From: Aureimonas sp. SK2
GTDB taxonomy: Bacteria; Pseudomonadota; Alphaproteobacteria; Rhizobiales; Rhizobiaceae
Assembly (NCBI RefSeq): GCF_029813115.1
Contig: NZ_JAPZDS010000001.1
Location: 124,001-188,000, forward strand
Direction: 5' to 3'
DNA: 64,000 nt
Below the pieces are notes generated by a model. It worked only from the letters and a program-made list of their open reading frames with translations. It was not told the origin of the DNA and did not search any database. How positions within the stretch are numbered: position 1 is the first letter of the stretch; every line of letters begins with the position of its first letter. The translations under genes and the position numbers were made by a program. Below, piece after piece: positions 54,499-62,902 of the stretch.

Positions 54499-54879
54499 AT
54501 GGGGAAGCCGGACGAGACGCTGCTGTCGGAGCGCCTGTTCGCGGCGCTGACGGCAGAGGTCGGGGCGCTGGAGAAGCGGCCGCGGCGCGTGTCGGAGACG
54601 CCGGGCGAGCCGGTGCCGAAGAAGACGGCGGCGGAGCGCGCGGCGGAAGCCAAGGCGCGGGTCGAGGCGATCTCGCAGCTCACCCGCACGCTGGAGAAGC
54701 TTCTGGAACTGCGCCAGCTGGAGGCGCTGTCGCGCGAGACCGGGCGCCGCGAGGACGAGGCGGAGGCCGAGCACTTGCGAGCCGAGATGATGAAGCGCCT
54801 CAGGGCGATCGACGCGCGGCGGGACGGGGAGGCCGGACTGGTCGAGGCGGTCGCGTCGGGCGCCGGGGCACTCGGCTGA
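54499..54879 (+). CDS. GTA gp1, small-terminase-like protein
   Basis: 126 residues, highly charged and helical (AAEAKARVEAISQLTRTLEK, LLELRQLEALSRE). It stands where RcGTA gene g1 stands, ahead of the large terminase, and probably helps the terminase load DNA. Sequence conservation in this family is low, so the call relies on place and composition. Its stop overlaps the terL start (TGATG). Confidence 0.72.
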   Translation: MGKPDETLLSERLFAALTAEVGALEKRPRRVSETPGEPVPKKTAAERAAEAKARVEAISQLTRTLEKLLELRQLEALSRETGRREDEAEAEHLRAEMMKRLRAIDARRDGEAGLVEAVASGAGALG

Positions 54880-56171
54880 TGGACGGCGACTTCTGGACGG
54901 AGATCGAGCGGGAGCTGGAGGAGCGGCCGGCGCATGTGCTGCGGCGCGCGCTGCCGCCCTGGACAGCCTTCGCGCGGGCCGCACAGCTTCCGCCGCCGGG
55001 CGACTGGCGGCAATGGCTGCTGATCGGCGGGCGCGGCTCGGGCAAGACGCGGGCAGGCGCGGAATGGGTGCGGGCCATGGCGTTGGGCGAGGGGCCGCTG
55101 GCACGATGCGTCCACGGGCGCATCGCGCTGGTGGCCGAGACTCTGGGCGACGCGCGCGAGGTGATGGTGGAGGGCGAAAGCGGGCTGCGGTCGCTCGACT
55201 ACGCGACGCGGCCGGTTTTCGAGGCGTCGCGGCGGCGGCTGGTCTTCGCCAACGGCGCGGTGGCGCAGGTGTTCTCGTCGGAGGACCCCGACGCTCTGCG
55301 CGGCTATCAGTTCGACGCGGCCTGGGGCGACGAGCTCGGCAAGTGGACCCATGCCGACGGCTGCTTCGACAACCTGCAGCTGGCGCTGCGGCTGGGGGAA
55401 CAGCCGCGCATGGTGCTGACCACGACGCCGCGCGCGGTGCCGATCCTGAAGCGGCTCCTGGCGGAAGAGGGGACGGCCGTGACGCGGATGCGGACAGTCG
55501 AGAACGCCGGCAACCTCGCGGCCGGCTTCGTGGCGGCCATGGAGGCGCGCTACGGCGGCTCGCGGCTGGCGCGTCAGGAACTCGACGGCGAGATGATCGA
55601 GGCACGCGAGGACGCGCTGTTCGACCGGGCGGCGATCGATCGGCTGCGGGTGCGGGTCGCGCCCGAACTCCGGCGCATCGTCGTCGCGGTGGATCCGCCG
55701 GCCTCGTCCGGCCGGGCGTCCGACGCCTGCGGGATCGTGGCGGCGGGGCTGGCGGGGGACGGCACGATCTACGTGATCGCCGATCGGAGCCGGCGCGGGC
55801 TGAAGCCGCCGGAATGGGCGCAGGCGGCCGTTTCGCTCTATCGCGAACTCGAAGCCGACCGGATCGTCGCCGAGGTGAACCAGTGCGGCGAGATGGTGGA
55901 GGCAGTCCTGCGGGCGGTGGCGCCGGACGTGCCCGTCTCTGCCGTGCGGGCCAGCCGAGGCAAGTGGGTGCGGGCGGAGCCCGTGGCCGCGCTCTACGAA
56001 CAGGGGCGCGTGCGGCACGCCGGCAGCTTCGCCGACCTCGAGGACGAGCTGTGCGACTTCGGGCCGGACGGCCTGTCCAACGGCCGCTCGCCGGACCGGC
56101 TCGACGCCATGGTCTGGGCGGTGACGGCGCTGAGCCGGCCGCAAGCCGAGCCGCGCATCCGGCGTCTGTAG
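54879..56171 (+). CDS. GTA gp2, large terminase (DNA packaging ATPase and nuclease)
   Basis: 430 residues. Walker A in LLIGGRGSGKTRAGAEWVRA, Walker B region AAWGDELGKW, then the RNase H-like nuclease part (VVAVDPPASSGRASDACGIV; VAEVNQCGEMVEAVLRAV; DRLDAMVWAVTAL). It drives headful packaging of host DNA into GTA particles. Typical of the rhizobial GTA terminase. Confidence 0.93.
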   Translation: MDGDFWTEIERELEERPAHVLRRALPPWTAFARAAQLPPPGDWRQWLLIGGRGSGKTRAGAEWVRAMALGEGPLARCVHGRIALVAETLGDAREVMVEGESGLRSLDYATRPVFEASRRRLVFANGAVAQVFSSEDPDALRGYQFDAAWGDELGKWTHADGCFDNLQLALRLGEQPRMVLTTTPRAVPILKRLLAEEGTAVTRMRTVENAGNLAAGFVAAMEARYGGSRLARQELDGEMIEAREDALFDRAAIDRLRVRVAPELRRIVVAVDPPASSGRASDACGIVAAGLAGDGTIYVIADRSRRGLKPPEWAQAAVSLYRELEADRIVAEVNQCGEMVEAVLRAVAPDVPVSAVRASRGKWVRAEPVAALYEQGRVRHAGSFADLEDELCDFGPDGLSNGRSPDRLDAMVWAVTALSRPQAEPRIRRL

Positions 56172-56211
56172 TTCCAGAGCTTTACATTCTTCCGTTCAAC
56201 GGAGACTTGAG

Positions 56212-57426
56212 ATGGGTTTGACGACGAGGCTGAGAGCCCTGGCGGGGCTGGCGCCTGCGCCGCCGGGCGCGCCGGAAGTGCGATCCGGGTCGGCCGGCGG
56301 GGCGCTGGTGTTTGCCGGGGCGAGCGACGAGGCTGACTGGACGGAGCGATCCTACGGGTCGCTGGCGCGGGCGGGCTTCATGCGCAACCCGCTGGTCTAT
56401 CGCTGCGTCCGGCTGATCGCTGAGACGACGGCAGCGGTGCCCTTCGTGCTCTATGAGGGGCGGCGCGAGGTGGAGGCGCACGCGATCCTCGATCTCCTGC
56501 GCCAGCCGAACGGTTTGCAGGACGGGGCGGGACTGGTGGAGACACTGGTCGGACACTTGCTCCTTTCGGGCGCGGCGCATGTCGAGGCGAGCGTGCTCGA
56601 CGGCGTGCCGCGCCAGATCCATGCGCTGCGGCCGGACCAGGTCCGCACGGTTTCTTCGGCCGACGGCTGGCCGGAGGCGTTGGAGCATCGGGTCGGCGGG
56701 CGGGTGCGGCGCATTCCGCTGGACGGGGACGGTGGGCGGCCGGCGCGGGTGCTGGCGATCCGCCTGTTCCACCCCTTGAGCGAAGCCGACGGGTTCGCGC
56801 CCGTCGGTGCGGCGCAGACGGCGCTCGACCTGCACAACGCGGCGACGCGCTGGAACAAGGCGCTGCTCGACAATTCCGCCCGGCCGTCCGGCGCGCTGGT
56901 CTATCAGCCCGGTGACGGCGGCAACCTGTCGGGCGACCAGTTCGAGCGGCTGAAGACGGAGCTGGAAAGCGGCTATGCGGGCGCGGCGCGCGCCGGGCGG
57001 CCGATGCTGCTCGAAGGCGGTCTCGACTGGAAGGCGATGGCGCTCTCCCCGCGCGACATGGATTTCATGGAAGCGCGCAACGGGGCGGCGCGGGACGTCG
57101 CGATCGCCTTCGGCGTGCCACCCATGCTGCTCGGCATCCCGGGCGACAACACCTATGCCAATTACGCCGAGGCCAACCGCGCACTGATCCGGCTGACAGT
57201 GCTGCCGCTGGTGGCGCGGCTGTCGGCGGCGCTCGGCAACTGGCTGGGCGGGTTCTTCGACGGCGAGGCGGGGCTGCGGCTCGGCTTCGACGCGGACCGG
57301 ATCGAAGGCCTGTCGGTCGAGCGCGAAGCGCTCTGGGCGCGGCTCGGGGCGGCAGGTTTCCTCGACGACGACGAGAAGCGCGAGGCCGTAGGCTACGGCC
57401 CGCGTGCTTCGCGAACACGGGGGTGA
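56212..57426 (+). CDS. GTA gp3, HK97-type portal protein
   Basis: 404 residues. Portal features: NPLVYRCVRLIAETTAAVPF near residue 60, LRQPNGLQDGAGLVETLVGH, FHPLSEADGFAPVGAAQTAL, and AFGVPPMLLGIPGDNTYANY. It forms the dodecameric ring through which DNA enters the capsid. GGAG precedes ATG. Confidence 0.94.
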   Translation: MGLTTRLRALAGLAPAPPGAPEVRSGSAGGALVFAGASDEADWTERSYGSLARAGFMRNPLVYRCVRLIAETTAAVPFVLYEGRREVEAHAILDLLRQPNGLQDGAGLVETLVGHLLLSGAAHVEASVLDGVPRQIHALRPDQVRTVSSADGWPEALEHRVGGRVRRIPLDGDGGRPARVLAIRLFHPLSEADGFAPVGAAQTALDLHNAATRWNKALLDNSARPSGALVYQPGDGGNLSGDQFERLKTELESGYAGAARAGRPMLLEGGLDWKAMALSPRDMDFMEARNGAARDVAIAFGVPPMLLGIPGDNTYANYAEANRALIRLTVLPLVARLSAALGNWLGGFFDGEAGLRLGFDADRIEGLSVEREALWARLGAAGFLDDDEKREAVGYGPRASRTRG

Positions 57427-57433
57427 CGGGATC

Positions 57434-57778
57434 ATGGATGCGATGACGGGGGACGTGGCGTCCCCGCTGGCGCTGTTCGGCGCCAAGCTGGCGGGCGCGG
57501 TGGGAGGCTCGGTGATCTCGATCGCCTACCTTCTTCCGAAGGGACGGAGCGAGGCGCTGGCGCGGTTCTTGACCGGGGCGGTGACGGGCGTCGTGTTCGG
57601 CGGGCCGGCGGGGATCGCGCTCGGCGATCACCTCGGCCTCACCGGGCGGATCGGCGCGGCCGAGCTGCTCCTGATCGGGTCGGCGGGGGCGAGCCTCTCG
57701 GCCTGGTGGGCGCTGGGCGCGCTGCAGCGCTTTGCCGAAGGGCTCTGGGTGCGCCCGGCGCGGAGGGCGGAGCGATGA
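57434..57778 (+). CDS. Small GTA membrane protein (DUF6107-like)
   Basis: 114 residues with two hydrophobic helices (LAGAVGGSVISIAYLLPKG; TGAVTGVVFGGPAGIALGDH) and a third near the end. It lies between portal and protease, as in rhizobial GTA clusters, where a DUF6107 protein occurs. A holin-like or head-assembly role is possible but unproven. Confidence 0.68.
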   Translation: MDAMTGDVASPLALFGAKLAGAVGGSVISIAYLLPKGRSEALARFLTGAVTGVVFGGPAGIALGDHLGLTGRIGAAELLLIGSAGASLSAWWALGALQRFAEGLWVRPARRAER

Positions 57779-58323
57779 CGCGGGTGCCTTCGATCAAGCG
57801 GACGATGCCGCTGCCGACCGCCGCCGACGACGAGCCGGGGGTGATCCGGGGTTATGCGAGCCTTTTCGATCGAACCGACCGGGCGGGCGACCGCATCCAG
57901 CGGGGTGCCTTCGCCCGCTCGCTGGAGGAGCGCACGGCGGCGGGCGTGCGCATGCTCTGGCAGCACGATCCGGGCGAGCCGATCGGGCGCTGGACGACCC
58001 TGCGCGAGGACGCGAGGGGGCTCTATGCCGAAGGGCGGATCGAGCTCGGCAGCCAGCGCGGGCGCGAGGCGCTGGCGCTTATGCGCGGCGGGGCGATCGA
58101 CGGCTTGTCGATCGGCTTCCGCACGCGGCGCGCCCAGCCGCTGCGCGACGCGGCGCGTCGGCTCCTGACCGACATCGACCTTTGGGAAATCTCGCTCGTG
58201 ACCTTTCCCATGCAGGAGGCCGCGCGGGTTCGCGAGGTGCGCGGGCTGGCGCTCGACTGGGCCAAAGCCCTGCGCGAGGCGGCGCGGCGGATCGCGCCGC
58301 GCGGGTTCGCGGCCGGGACCTGA
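57775..58323 (+). CDS. GTA gp4, HK97-family prohead protease
   Basis: 182 residues. It cleaves the capsid protein N-terminus during head maturation. Motifs VIRGYASLFDRTDRAGDRIQ, GAFARSL, MLWQHDPGEPIGRW (catalytic His), GLYAEGRIELGSQRGREALA and GLSIGF (Ser). ATG 57775 overlaps the previous stop. Confidence 0.92.
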   Translation: MTRVPSIKRTMPLPTAADDEPGVIRGYASLFDRTDRAGDRIQRGAFARSLEERTAAGVRMLWQHDPGEPIGRWTTLREDARGLYAEGRIELGSQRGREALALMRGGAIDGLSIGFRTRRAQPLRDAARRLLTDIDLWEISLVTFPMQEAARVREVRGLALDWAKALREAARRIAPRGFAAGT

Positions 58324-58350
58324 GGGGTTTCCCCTTTCGACTTTTCCTTG

Positions 58351-58390
58351 AACCCCGCGGCCGGCCCCCGGCGCGGGGTTCGCTTTTTCC
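58351..58390 (+). terminator. Terminator-like hairpin between protease and capsid genes
   Basis: AACCCCGCG and CGCGGGGTT form a perfect 9-base stem with a 12-base loop, followed by CGCTTTTTCC. It should stop RNA polymerase unless read-through is promoted. Confidence 0.72.
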
Positions 58391-58406
58391 AGCCTGAGGA
58401 GACGAC

Positions 58407-59657
58407 ATGCAGACCAATATCCAGGGTGCTCCCGAGACCAAGGCCGAGGGCGGTCGCGAGGGCGCCGAGGCGCTGAACGATCTCATGGGGGCCTTCGAGG
58501 CCTTCCGCGAGGCCAACGAGGAGCGCGTCGCCAAGCTCGAGAAGCGCATGAGCGCCGACGTGCTGATCGGCGAGAAGGCCGACCGCATTTCCAAGGCGAT
58601 GGACGAGCACGAGCGGCGCCTGGAGCGCCTGGTGCTCAAGGGCATGCGCCCGCCGGCCGGCGGCGGGGAGACCGCGAGCGGCGAGCCGAGCGAGCACCGT
58701 TCGGCCTTCGAGGCCTATGTGCGCGGCGGCGACGAGACGCGGCTGCGCCGGCTGGAGGAGAAGGCGATGTCGGGCCTGGTGGGTGCCGACGGCGGCTTCC
58801 TGGTGCCGGCCGAGACCGAGACCGAGATCGGCCGACGGCTAGCGGCCGTCTCGCCCATCCGCGGGATCGCCAGCGTTCGCACGGTCTCCTCGGCCGTGCT
58901 GCGCAAGCCCTTCGCGGTGAACGGGGCGCAGACGGGCTGGGTCGGCCAGACCGACGCCCGGCCGCAGACCAGCGCGCCGGAGCTGGCCGAGCTGAGCTTC
59001 CCGACGATGGAACTCTACGCCATGCCGGCCGCAACCAACGCGCTGCTCGACGACGCGGCGGTCAACATCGACGCCTGGATCGGCGAGGAAGTGGAGCAGG
59101 CCTTCGCGGCGCAGGAAGGCGCGGCCTTCGTGACGGGCGACGGCGTTTCGAAGCCGAAGGGCTTCATGACCTATCCGACTGTGGAGGAGACAGCCTTCGC
59201 CTGGGGCAGCGTCGGCACGGTCTCGACCGGCGCGAACGGCGGCTTCCTGGCGGGCGCGGCGGGCGATGCGCTGATCGACCTGATCTATGCGCTGAAGGCC
59301 GGCTACCGGCAGAACGCCAGCTTCGTGATGAATCGCCGTACGCAGAGCGCGGTGCGCAAGCTGAAGGACGGGGACGGAAACTACCTATGGGCGCCGCCCT
59401 CGGCCGTGGGCGCGCGGGCGACGCTGATGGGGTTCCCTGTCGTAGAGGCCGAGGCGATGCCCGACATCGAGACGGGAGCCAAGGCCATCGCCTTCGGCGA
59501 CTTCGGGCGGTTCTATCTCGTGGTGGACCGGCAGGGCGTGCGTGTGCTGCGCGACCCCTACAGCGCCAAGCCCTATGTCCTGTTCTACACGACCAAGCGC
59601 GTGGGCGGCGGCATCCAGGACTTCGACGCCGCCAAGCTCCTGAACTTCGCGGCCTGA
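58407..59657 (+). CDS. GTA gp5, HK97-fold major capsid protein
   Basis: 416 residues. A charged N-terminal scaffold-like region of about 110 residues (FEAFREANEERVAKLEKRMS) that gp4 should remove, then the HK97 core: GGFLVPAETETEIGRRLAAV, FVMNRRTQSAVRKLKDGDGN, FYLVVDRQGVRVLRDPYS. The main shell protein. Confidence 0.95.
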   Translation: MQTNIQGAPETKAEGGREGAEALNDLMGAFEAFREANEERVAKLEKRMSADVLIGEKADRISKAMDEHERRLERLVLKGMRPPAGGGETASGEPSEHRSAFEAYVRGGDETRLRRLEEKAMSGLVGADGGFLVPAETETEIGRRLAAVSPIRGIASVRTVSSAVLRKPFAVNGAQTGWVGQTDARPQTSAPELAELSFPTMELYAMPAATNALLDDAAVNIDAWIGEEVEQAFAAQEGAAFVTGDGVSKPKGFMTYPTVEETAFAWGSVGTVSTGANGGFLAGAAGDALIDLIYALKAGYRQNASFVMNRRTQSAVRKLKDGDGNYLWAPPSAVGARATLMGFPVVEAEAMPDIETGAKAIAFGDFGRFYLVVDRQGVRVLRDPYSAKPYVLFYTTKRVGGGIQDFDAAKLLNFAA

Positions 59658-59668
59658 CGACGGGCGGG

Positions 59669-59700
59669 GCCGGGCGGGCGGGCGGCCGCCCGGCTCCTTC
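59669..59700 (+). terminator. Terminator-like hairpin after the capsid gene
   Basis: GCCGGGCGG and CCGCCCGGC pair with an 8-base loop, followed by TCCTTC. Pyrimidine tract but few T, so strength is uncertain. Confidence 0.45.
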
Positions 59701-59728
59701 TCCATGCGAACCCAGGATGGGACACGAG

Positions 59729-60274
59729 ATGATCTGGATCGACGAGGGGGCGGCTGGCGCCGAGCCCGTGACGCTGGCCGAGGCCAAGGCGCATATCCGC
59801 GTGGATCGCGCGGACGAGGATGCGGGCATCGCGGGTTTCGTCCGCGCCGCGCGCGAGACGATCGAGGCCCGCACGGGACTGGTGTTGGCGAAGCGACGGT
59901 TCCGGCTGTGCCTGGAAAGCCCCGGCATGGCGGACCTAGCGCTGACACGCCGGCCGACGCGCGTGGTGGTCGCCGCGCGCATCTTCGGCGAAGACGGCGT
60001 GCCGGAGGATGTGGACGCGGCGACCATACGGATCGCCGCGGGCGGATCGGCCCTGCGTCTGCCGCCGGCACTGACGGGCCGGAACGGGCGTGACATCGAG
60101 ATCGAACTCGACATGGGCGTGCCGACGGTGCCGGACATGCTGAAGCTGGCAGTGCTTCATCTCGTCGCCGTATCCTACGAGATGCGCGGTGCGGCGCCCG
60201 CCGCCATGCAGCCGGCCGTGCTGCCGCCATTGGTGCGCGGGCTGCTGGCGCCCTATCGGCGGGTCGGCTTGTGA
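59729..60274 (+). CDS. GTA gp6, head-tail connector protein
   Basis: 181 residues. N-terminal VTLAEAKAHIRVDRADEDAG and IAGFVRAARETIEARTGLVL match the phage connector family (gp6-like). It completes the neck under the portal. It overlaps the next gene. Confidence 0.9.
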   Translation: MIWIDEGAAGAEPVTLAEAKAHIRVDRADEDAGIAGFVRAARETIEARTGLVLAKRRFRLCLESPGMADLALTRRPTRVVVAARIFGEDGVPEDVDAATIRIAAGGSALRLPPALTGRNGRDIEIELDMGVPTVPDMLKLAVLHLVAVSYEMRGAAPAAMQPAVLPPLVRGLLAPYRRVGL

Positions 60275-60606
60275 TGGTGCCGCTGTTTCTGGACGCGGGG
60301 CTGCTGCGCCACTGCGCGGCGATCGAGCGCAACGAGATCGTGGCCGATGCCTTCGGTGGCGGACGGGATAGCTGGGTCGAGATCGGCGAGACCGCCGTGC
60401 GGCTGGAGCCGCTGGACGTGGACAGCGAGGAGCGGCTGGGGCAGCGGGTGGGCATTGCCACTCATCGCGTGACACTGCGGGCGCGGCCCGGTCTCGACCG
60501 GGGCATGGCGTTCCGTATCCGTGGGCGGCGCTTCGTGATCCGCACGCTGCACGACCCGGACGAGACGGGGCGATACCTCGTGTGCCGTTGCGAGGCGGAG
60601 GCATGA
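60274..60606 (+). CDS. GTA gp7, head-closure/adaptor protein
   Basis: 110 residues from ATG 60274; a GTG three bases earlier is possible. Small beta-rich protein (RVTLRARPGLDRGMAFRIRG, RRFVIRTLHDP) resembling SPP1 gp16-type head-closure proteins. It stops DNA leaking from filled heads. Stop and start codons overlap with gp6. Confidence 0.82.
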   Translation: MVPLFLDAGLLRHCAAIERNEIVADAFGGGRDSWVEIGETAVRLEPLDVDSEERLGQRVGIATHRVTLRARPGLDRGMAFRIRGRRFVIRTLHDPDETGRYLVCRCEAEA

Positions 60607-60794
60607 TCGCGCACGTAGACCTGCGGCTGCGGCGCGAGGCGTTGCGGGGGCGGATGTGCGACGCGCTTCGGCGCAAGATCCTGCGCAAGGCCGGCGAGGC
60701 GCTGGACGAGACCGAGGGCGCTCGGCCGGACCTGGTTCCTGACGAAAAGTTAACGGGCGATCGGCCGCCCGACGGGTTATCACGCAATGTATGA
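60603..60794 (+). CDS. Small GTA protein of unknown function
   Basis: 63 residues, basic N-terminus (RREALRGRMCDALRRKILRK) and acidic end. Its start overlaps the gp7 stop by four bases, which supports real translation. A corresponding small ORF is not assigned in the RcGTA scheme that I know. Confidence 0.55.
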   Translation: MIAHVDLRLRREALRGRMCDALRRKILRKAGEALDETEGARPDLVPDEKLTGDRPPDGLSRNV

Positions 60795-60839
60795 GATTGT
60801 ATATTCCTGTGACCCGAGGAGCGAAGAGGACTGAATGCC

Positions 60840-61250
60840 ATGGCGCATCCCAGCGCTGAACTCCAGACGACCATCGTCTCGACCCTGACCGGCGACCCGG
60901 CGCTTCTGGCGCGGCTCGGCGGACCCAAGGTCTTCGACCGCGTGCCCGAACGGGCGGCGTTTCCCTATCTTACCCTCGGCCGCACCGCGGTGGTGGACTG
61001 GTCCACCGGTACCGAGGACGGCGCCGAGCACATCCTGACGCTGCACGTCTGGGCCAAGGGCGGCTCGAAGCAGGACACCTACGAGATCATGGATCTCGTC
61101 TCGAACAAGCTGCACGACCAGGCGCTGCCGCTCAACGGCCACCGGCTGGTCAACCTGCAGCTCCAGTTCGCCGAGGCGCGGCAGGAGCCGGACAGCCCGG
61201 CCTATCACGGCATCCTGCGCTTTCGCGCGGTGACCGAGCCGCTGGCCTGA
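60840..61250 (+). CDS. GTA gp8, DUF3168 tail-completion protein
   Basis: 136 residues with DUF3168 blocks: AELQTTIVSTLTGDPALLAR, GGPKVFDRVPERAAFPYLTL, EHILTLHVWAKGGSKQDTYE. Probably joins tail to head. Confidence 0.9.
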   Translation: MAHPSAELQTTIVSTLTGDPALLARLGGPKVFDRVPERAAFPYLTLGRTAVVDWSTGTEDGAEHILTLHVWAKGGSKQDTYEIMDLVSNKLHDQALPLNGHRLVNLQLQFAEARQEPDSPAYHGILRFRAVTEPLA

Positions 61251-61277
61251 CATCACCGACATCACTGCAGTTTTCGC

Positions 61278-61308
61278 GAAGGGCGGTCCGAAGGGGCCGC
61301 CCTTCTTC
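61278..61308 (+). terminator. Terminator-like hairpin before the tail-tube gene
   Basis: GAAGGGCGG and CCGCCCTTC form a perfect 9-base stem, followed by TTCG. The stem is almost identical to that of the leader hairpin at 54441. Confidence 0.5.
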
Positions 61309-61334
61309 GTTTGGCCGACAGGAAAGGAACGATC

Positions 61335-61748
61335 ATGGGCGCGCAAAGGGGCAAGGATCTCCTGTTGAAGGCGGACCCGGAGGGCGACGGCACGTTTTCG
61401 ACGCTGGCGGGCCTGCGCTCGCGGCGGATTTCGTTCAACGCGGAGACCGTGGACGTGACCGATGCGGAGAGCGCCGGGCGCTGGCGCGAGCTGCTCGGCG
61501 GGGCAGGCGTGCAGCGGGCTTCGCTCTCGGGCTCAGGGATATTCAAGGACGCGGCCTCCGACGCCTCGCTGCGCCGACTGTTCTTCGAGGGAAAGGTCGC
61601 GGCCTTCCAGGCGGTGATCCCGGACTTCGGTACGGTTACGGGGCCCTTCCAGGTGACGGCGCTGGAATATGGCGGCGAGCACAACGGCGAGGTCTCGTTC
61701 GAGGTGTCGCTGGAATCGGCCGGCGCGCTCGTGTTCGCGGCGCTCTGA
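61335..61748 (+). CDS. GTA gp9, major tail (tube) protein
   Basis: 137 residues. TP901-1-like tail tube pattern: GKDLLLKADPEGDGTFSTLA, RRISFNAETVDVTDAESAGR, WRELLGGAGVQRASLSGSGI, FKDAASDASLRRLFFEGKVA. GGAAAGGA precedes ATG 61335. Confidence 0.92.
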   Translation: MGAQRGKDLLLKADPEGDGTFSTLAGLRSRRISFNAETVDVTDAESAGRWRELLGGAGVQRASLSGSGIFKDAASDASLRRLFFEGKVAAFQAVIPDFGTVTGPFQVTALEYGGEHNGEVSFEVSLESAGALVFAAL

Positions 61749-61749
61749 G

Positions 61750-62085
61750 ATGGCGGCGAACCGGAGACGCGGCGAGGTGGAGGCCGTGCTGGACGGGCGG
61801 GCGCACCGACTCTGCCTGACGCTGGGGGCGCTGGCCGAACTGGAGGACGCCTTCGCGCTGGACGACGTTTCTAGCCTGGCGCAACGCTTCGGCTCGGGCC
61901 GGCTGTCGGCGCGGGACCTGACGCGTATCATCGGCGCTGCCCTGCGCGGCGGCGGCACGCCGGCGACCGACGAGGAGGTCGCCGCCATGGCGATCGACGG
62001 CGGGGCGGCGGGCGCGGCTCGGATCGCGGCCGACCTCCTGACGGCCGCCTTCGGCGGGCCGGAGGAGCCGGCCGCCCGCCCTTGA
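61750..62085 (+). CDS. GTA gp10, tail assembly protein
   Basis: 111 residues. GTA_GP10 pattern: LCLTLGALAELEDAFALDDV, SSLAQRFGSGRLSARDLTRI. It belongs to tail assembly chaperones. ATG overlaps the gp9 stop. Confidence 0.85.
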   Translation: MAANRRRGEVEAVLDGRAHRLCLTLGALAELEDAFALDDVSSLAQRFGSGRLSARDLTRIIGAALRGGGTPATDEEVAAMAIDGGAAGAARIAADLLTAAFGGPEEPAARP

Positions 62086-62303
62086 GCGCCGCCGCGCCGG
62101 ACGAGGCCTCGAGCGCGGCGGCTTTTCCCTGGGACGAACTGTTCGCAACGGCGGTGTGCGTCCTGCGCATGACGCCGGACGCGGTTTGGCGGGCGAGCCC
62201 GCGCGAGCTGGCGCTGGCGCTGAGGCCCTTCGCCGCCCTCTCGGAGCCGCCCAGCCGGGCGCGGCTCGACGAGCTGATGCAACGCTTTCCCGACCGGAGG
62301 TGA
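62082..62303 (+). CDS. GTA small tail assembly chaperone (gp10-associated)
   Basis: 73 residues from a TTG that overlaps the gp10 stop. FPWDELFATAVCVLRMTPDA and VWRASPRELALALRP are typical of the short second chaperone (a rcc01693-like ORF). The TTG start is tentative. Confidence 0.75.
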   Translation: MSAAAPDEASSAAAFPWDELFATAVCVLRMTPDAVWRASPRELALALRPFAALSEPPSRARLDELMQRFPDRR

Positions 62304-62306
62304 GAC

Positions 62307-62900
62307 ATGGTGGACGAGGTGGACGCGCTCCGCATTTCGGTGGAAGCCGACACGGGCGGCTTCGAGCGGGCGCTCAACGATCTTTCGACGCGCGCCAACG
62401 CGTTCGGCGCGGCGCTGACGGCGGCCTTTCGCGGGGCGGCTGGGGGCGGGCGCTCCCTCGAGGGCGTGCTGCGGCAGCTCGGCGGGCGGATTTCGGCGAT
62501 CGCGCTGGACGCCGCGCTGAAACCGCTGACGCAGATGGCCGGCGGCCTGTTCGGGCAGGTTCTGTCCGGCATCGGCGGCGGGGCGGCGCGCGGCGGCAGT
62601 TCGGCGCCGGGCGGTATCGTGCCGTTCGCCAAGGGCGGAGTCGTGCGGGCGCCGACATATTTTCCGAGCGGCGGGCGGATCGGGCTGATGGGCGAGGCAG
62701 GCGCGGAGGCGATCCTGCCGCTTCGGCGCGGGCCGGACGGCTCGCTCGGCGTCGCTGCACCCGGCGGAGCGCAGGGTCGGGCGGGGCCGTCGGTGGTCTT
62801 CAACGTGACGACGCCGGACGCGCCGAGCTTCAAGCGCGCGGAGGTGCAGATCCAGGCGATGCTCGCCCGCGCGGCGATGCGCGGTCAAAGGGGGCTCTGA
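62307..62900 (+). CDS. GTA gp11, short tape-measure protein
   Basis: 197 residues. ADTGGFERALNDLSTRANAF and FGAALTAAFRGAAGGGRSLE at the N-terminus, Gly/Ala-rich middle, then VPFAKGGVVRAPTYFPSGG and GLMGEAGAEAILPLRRGPDG at the end, the tape-measure signature. The short length fits the short GTA tail. Confidence 0.9.
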   Translation: MVDEVDALRISVEADTGGFERALNDLSTRANAFGAALTAAFRGAAGGGRSLEGVLRQLGGRISAIALDAALKPLTQMAGGLFGQVLSGIGGGAARGGSSAPGGIVPFAKGGVVRAPTYFPSGGRIGLMGEAGAEAILPLRRGPDGSLGVAAPGGAQGRAGPSVVFNVTTPDAPSFKRAEVQIQAMLARAAMRGQRGL

Positions 62901-62902
62901 CG

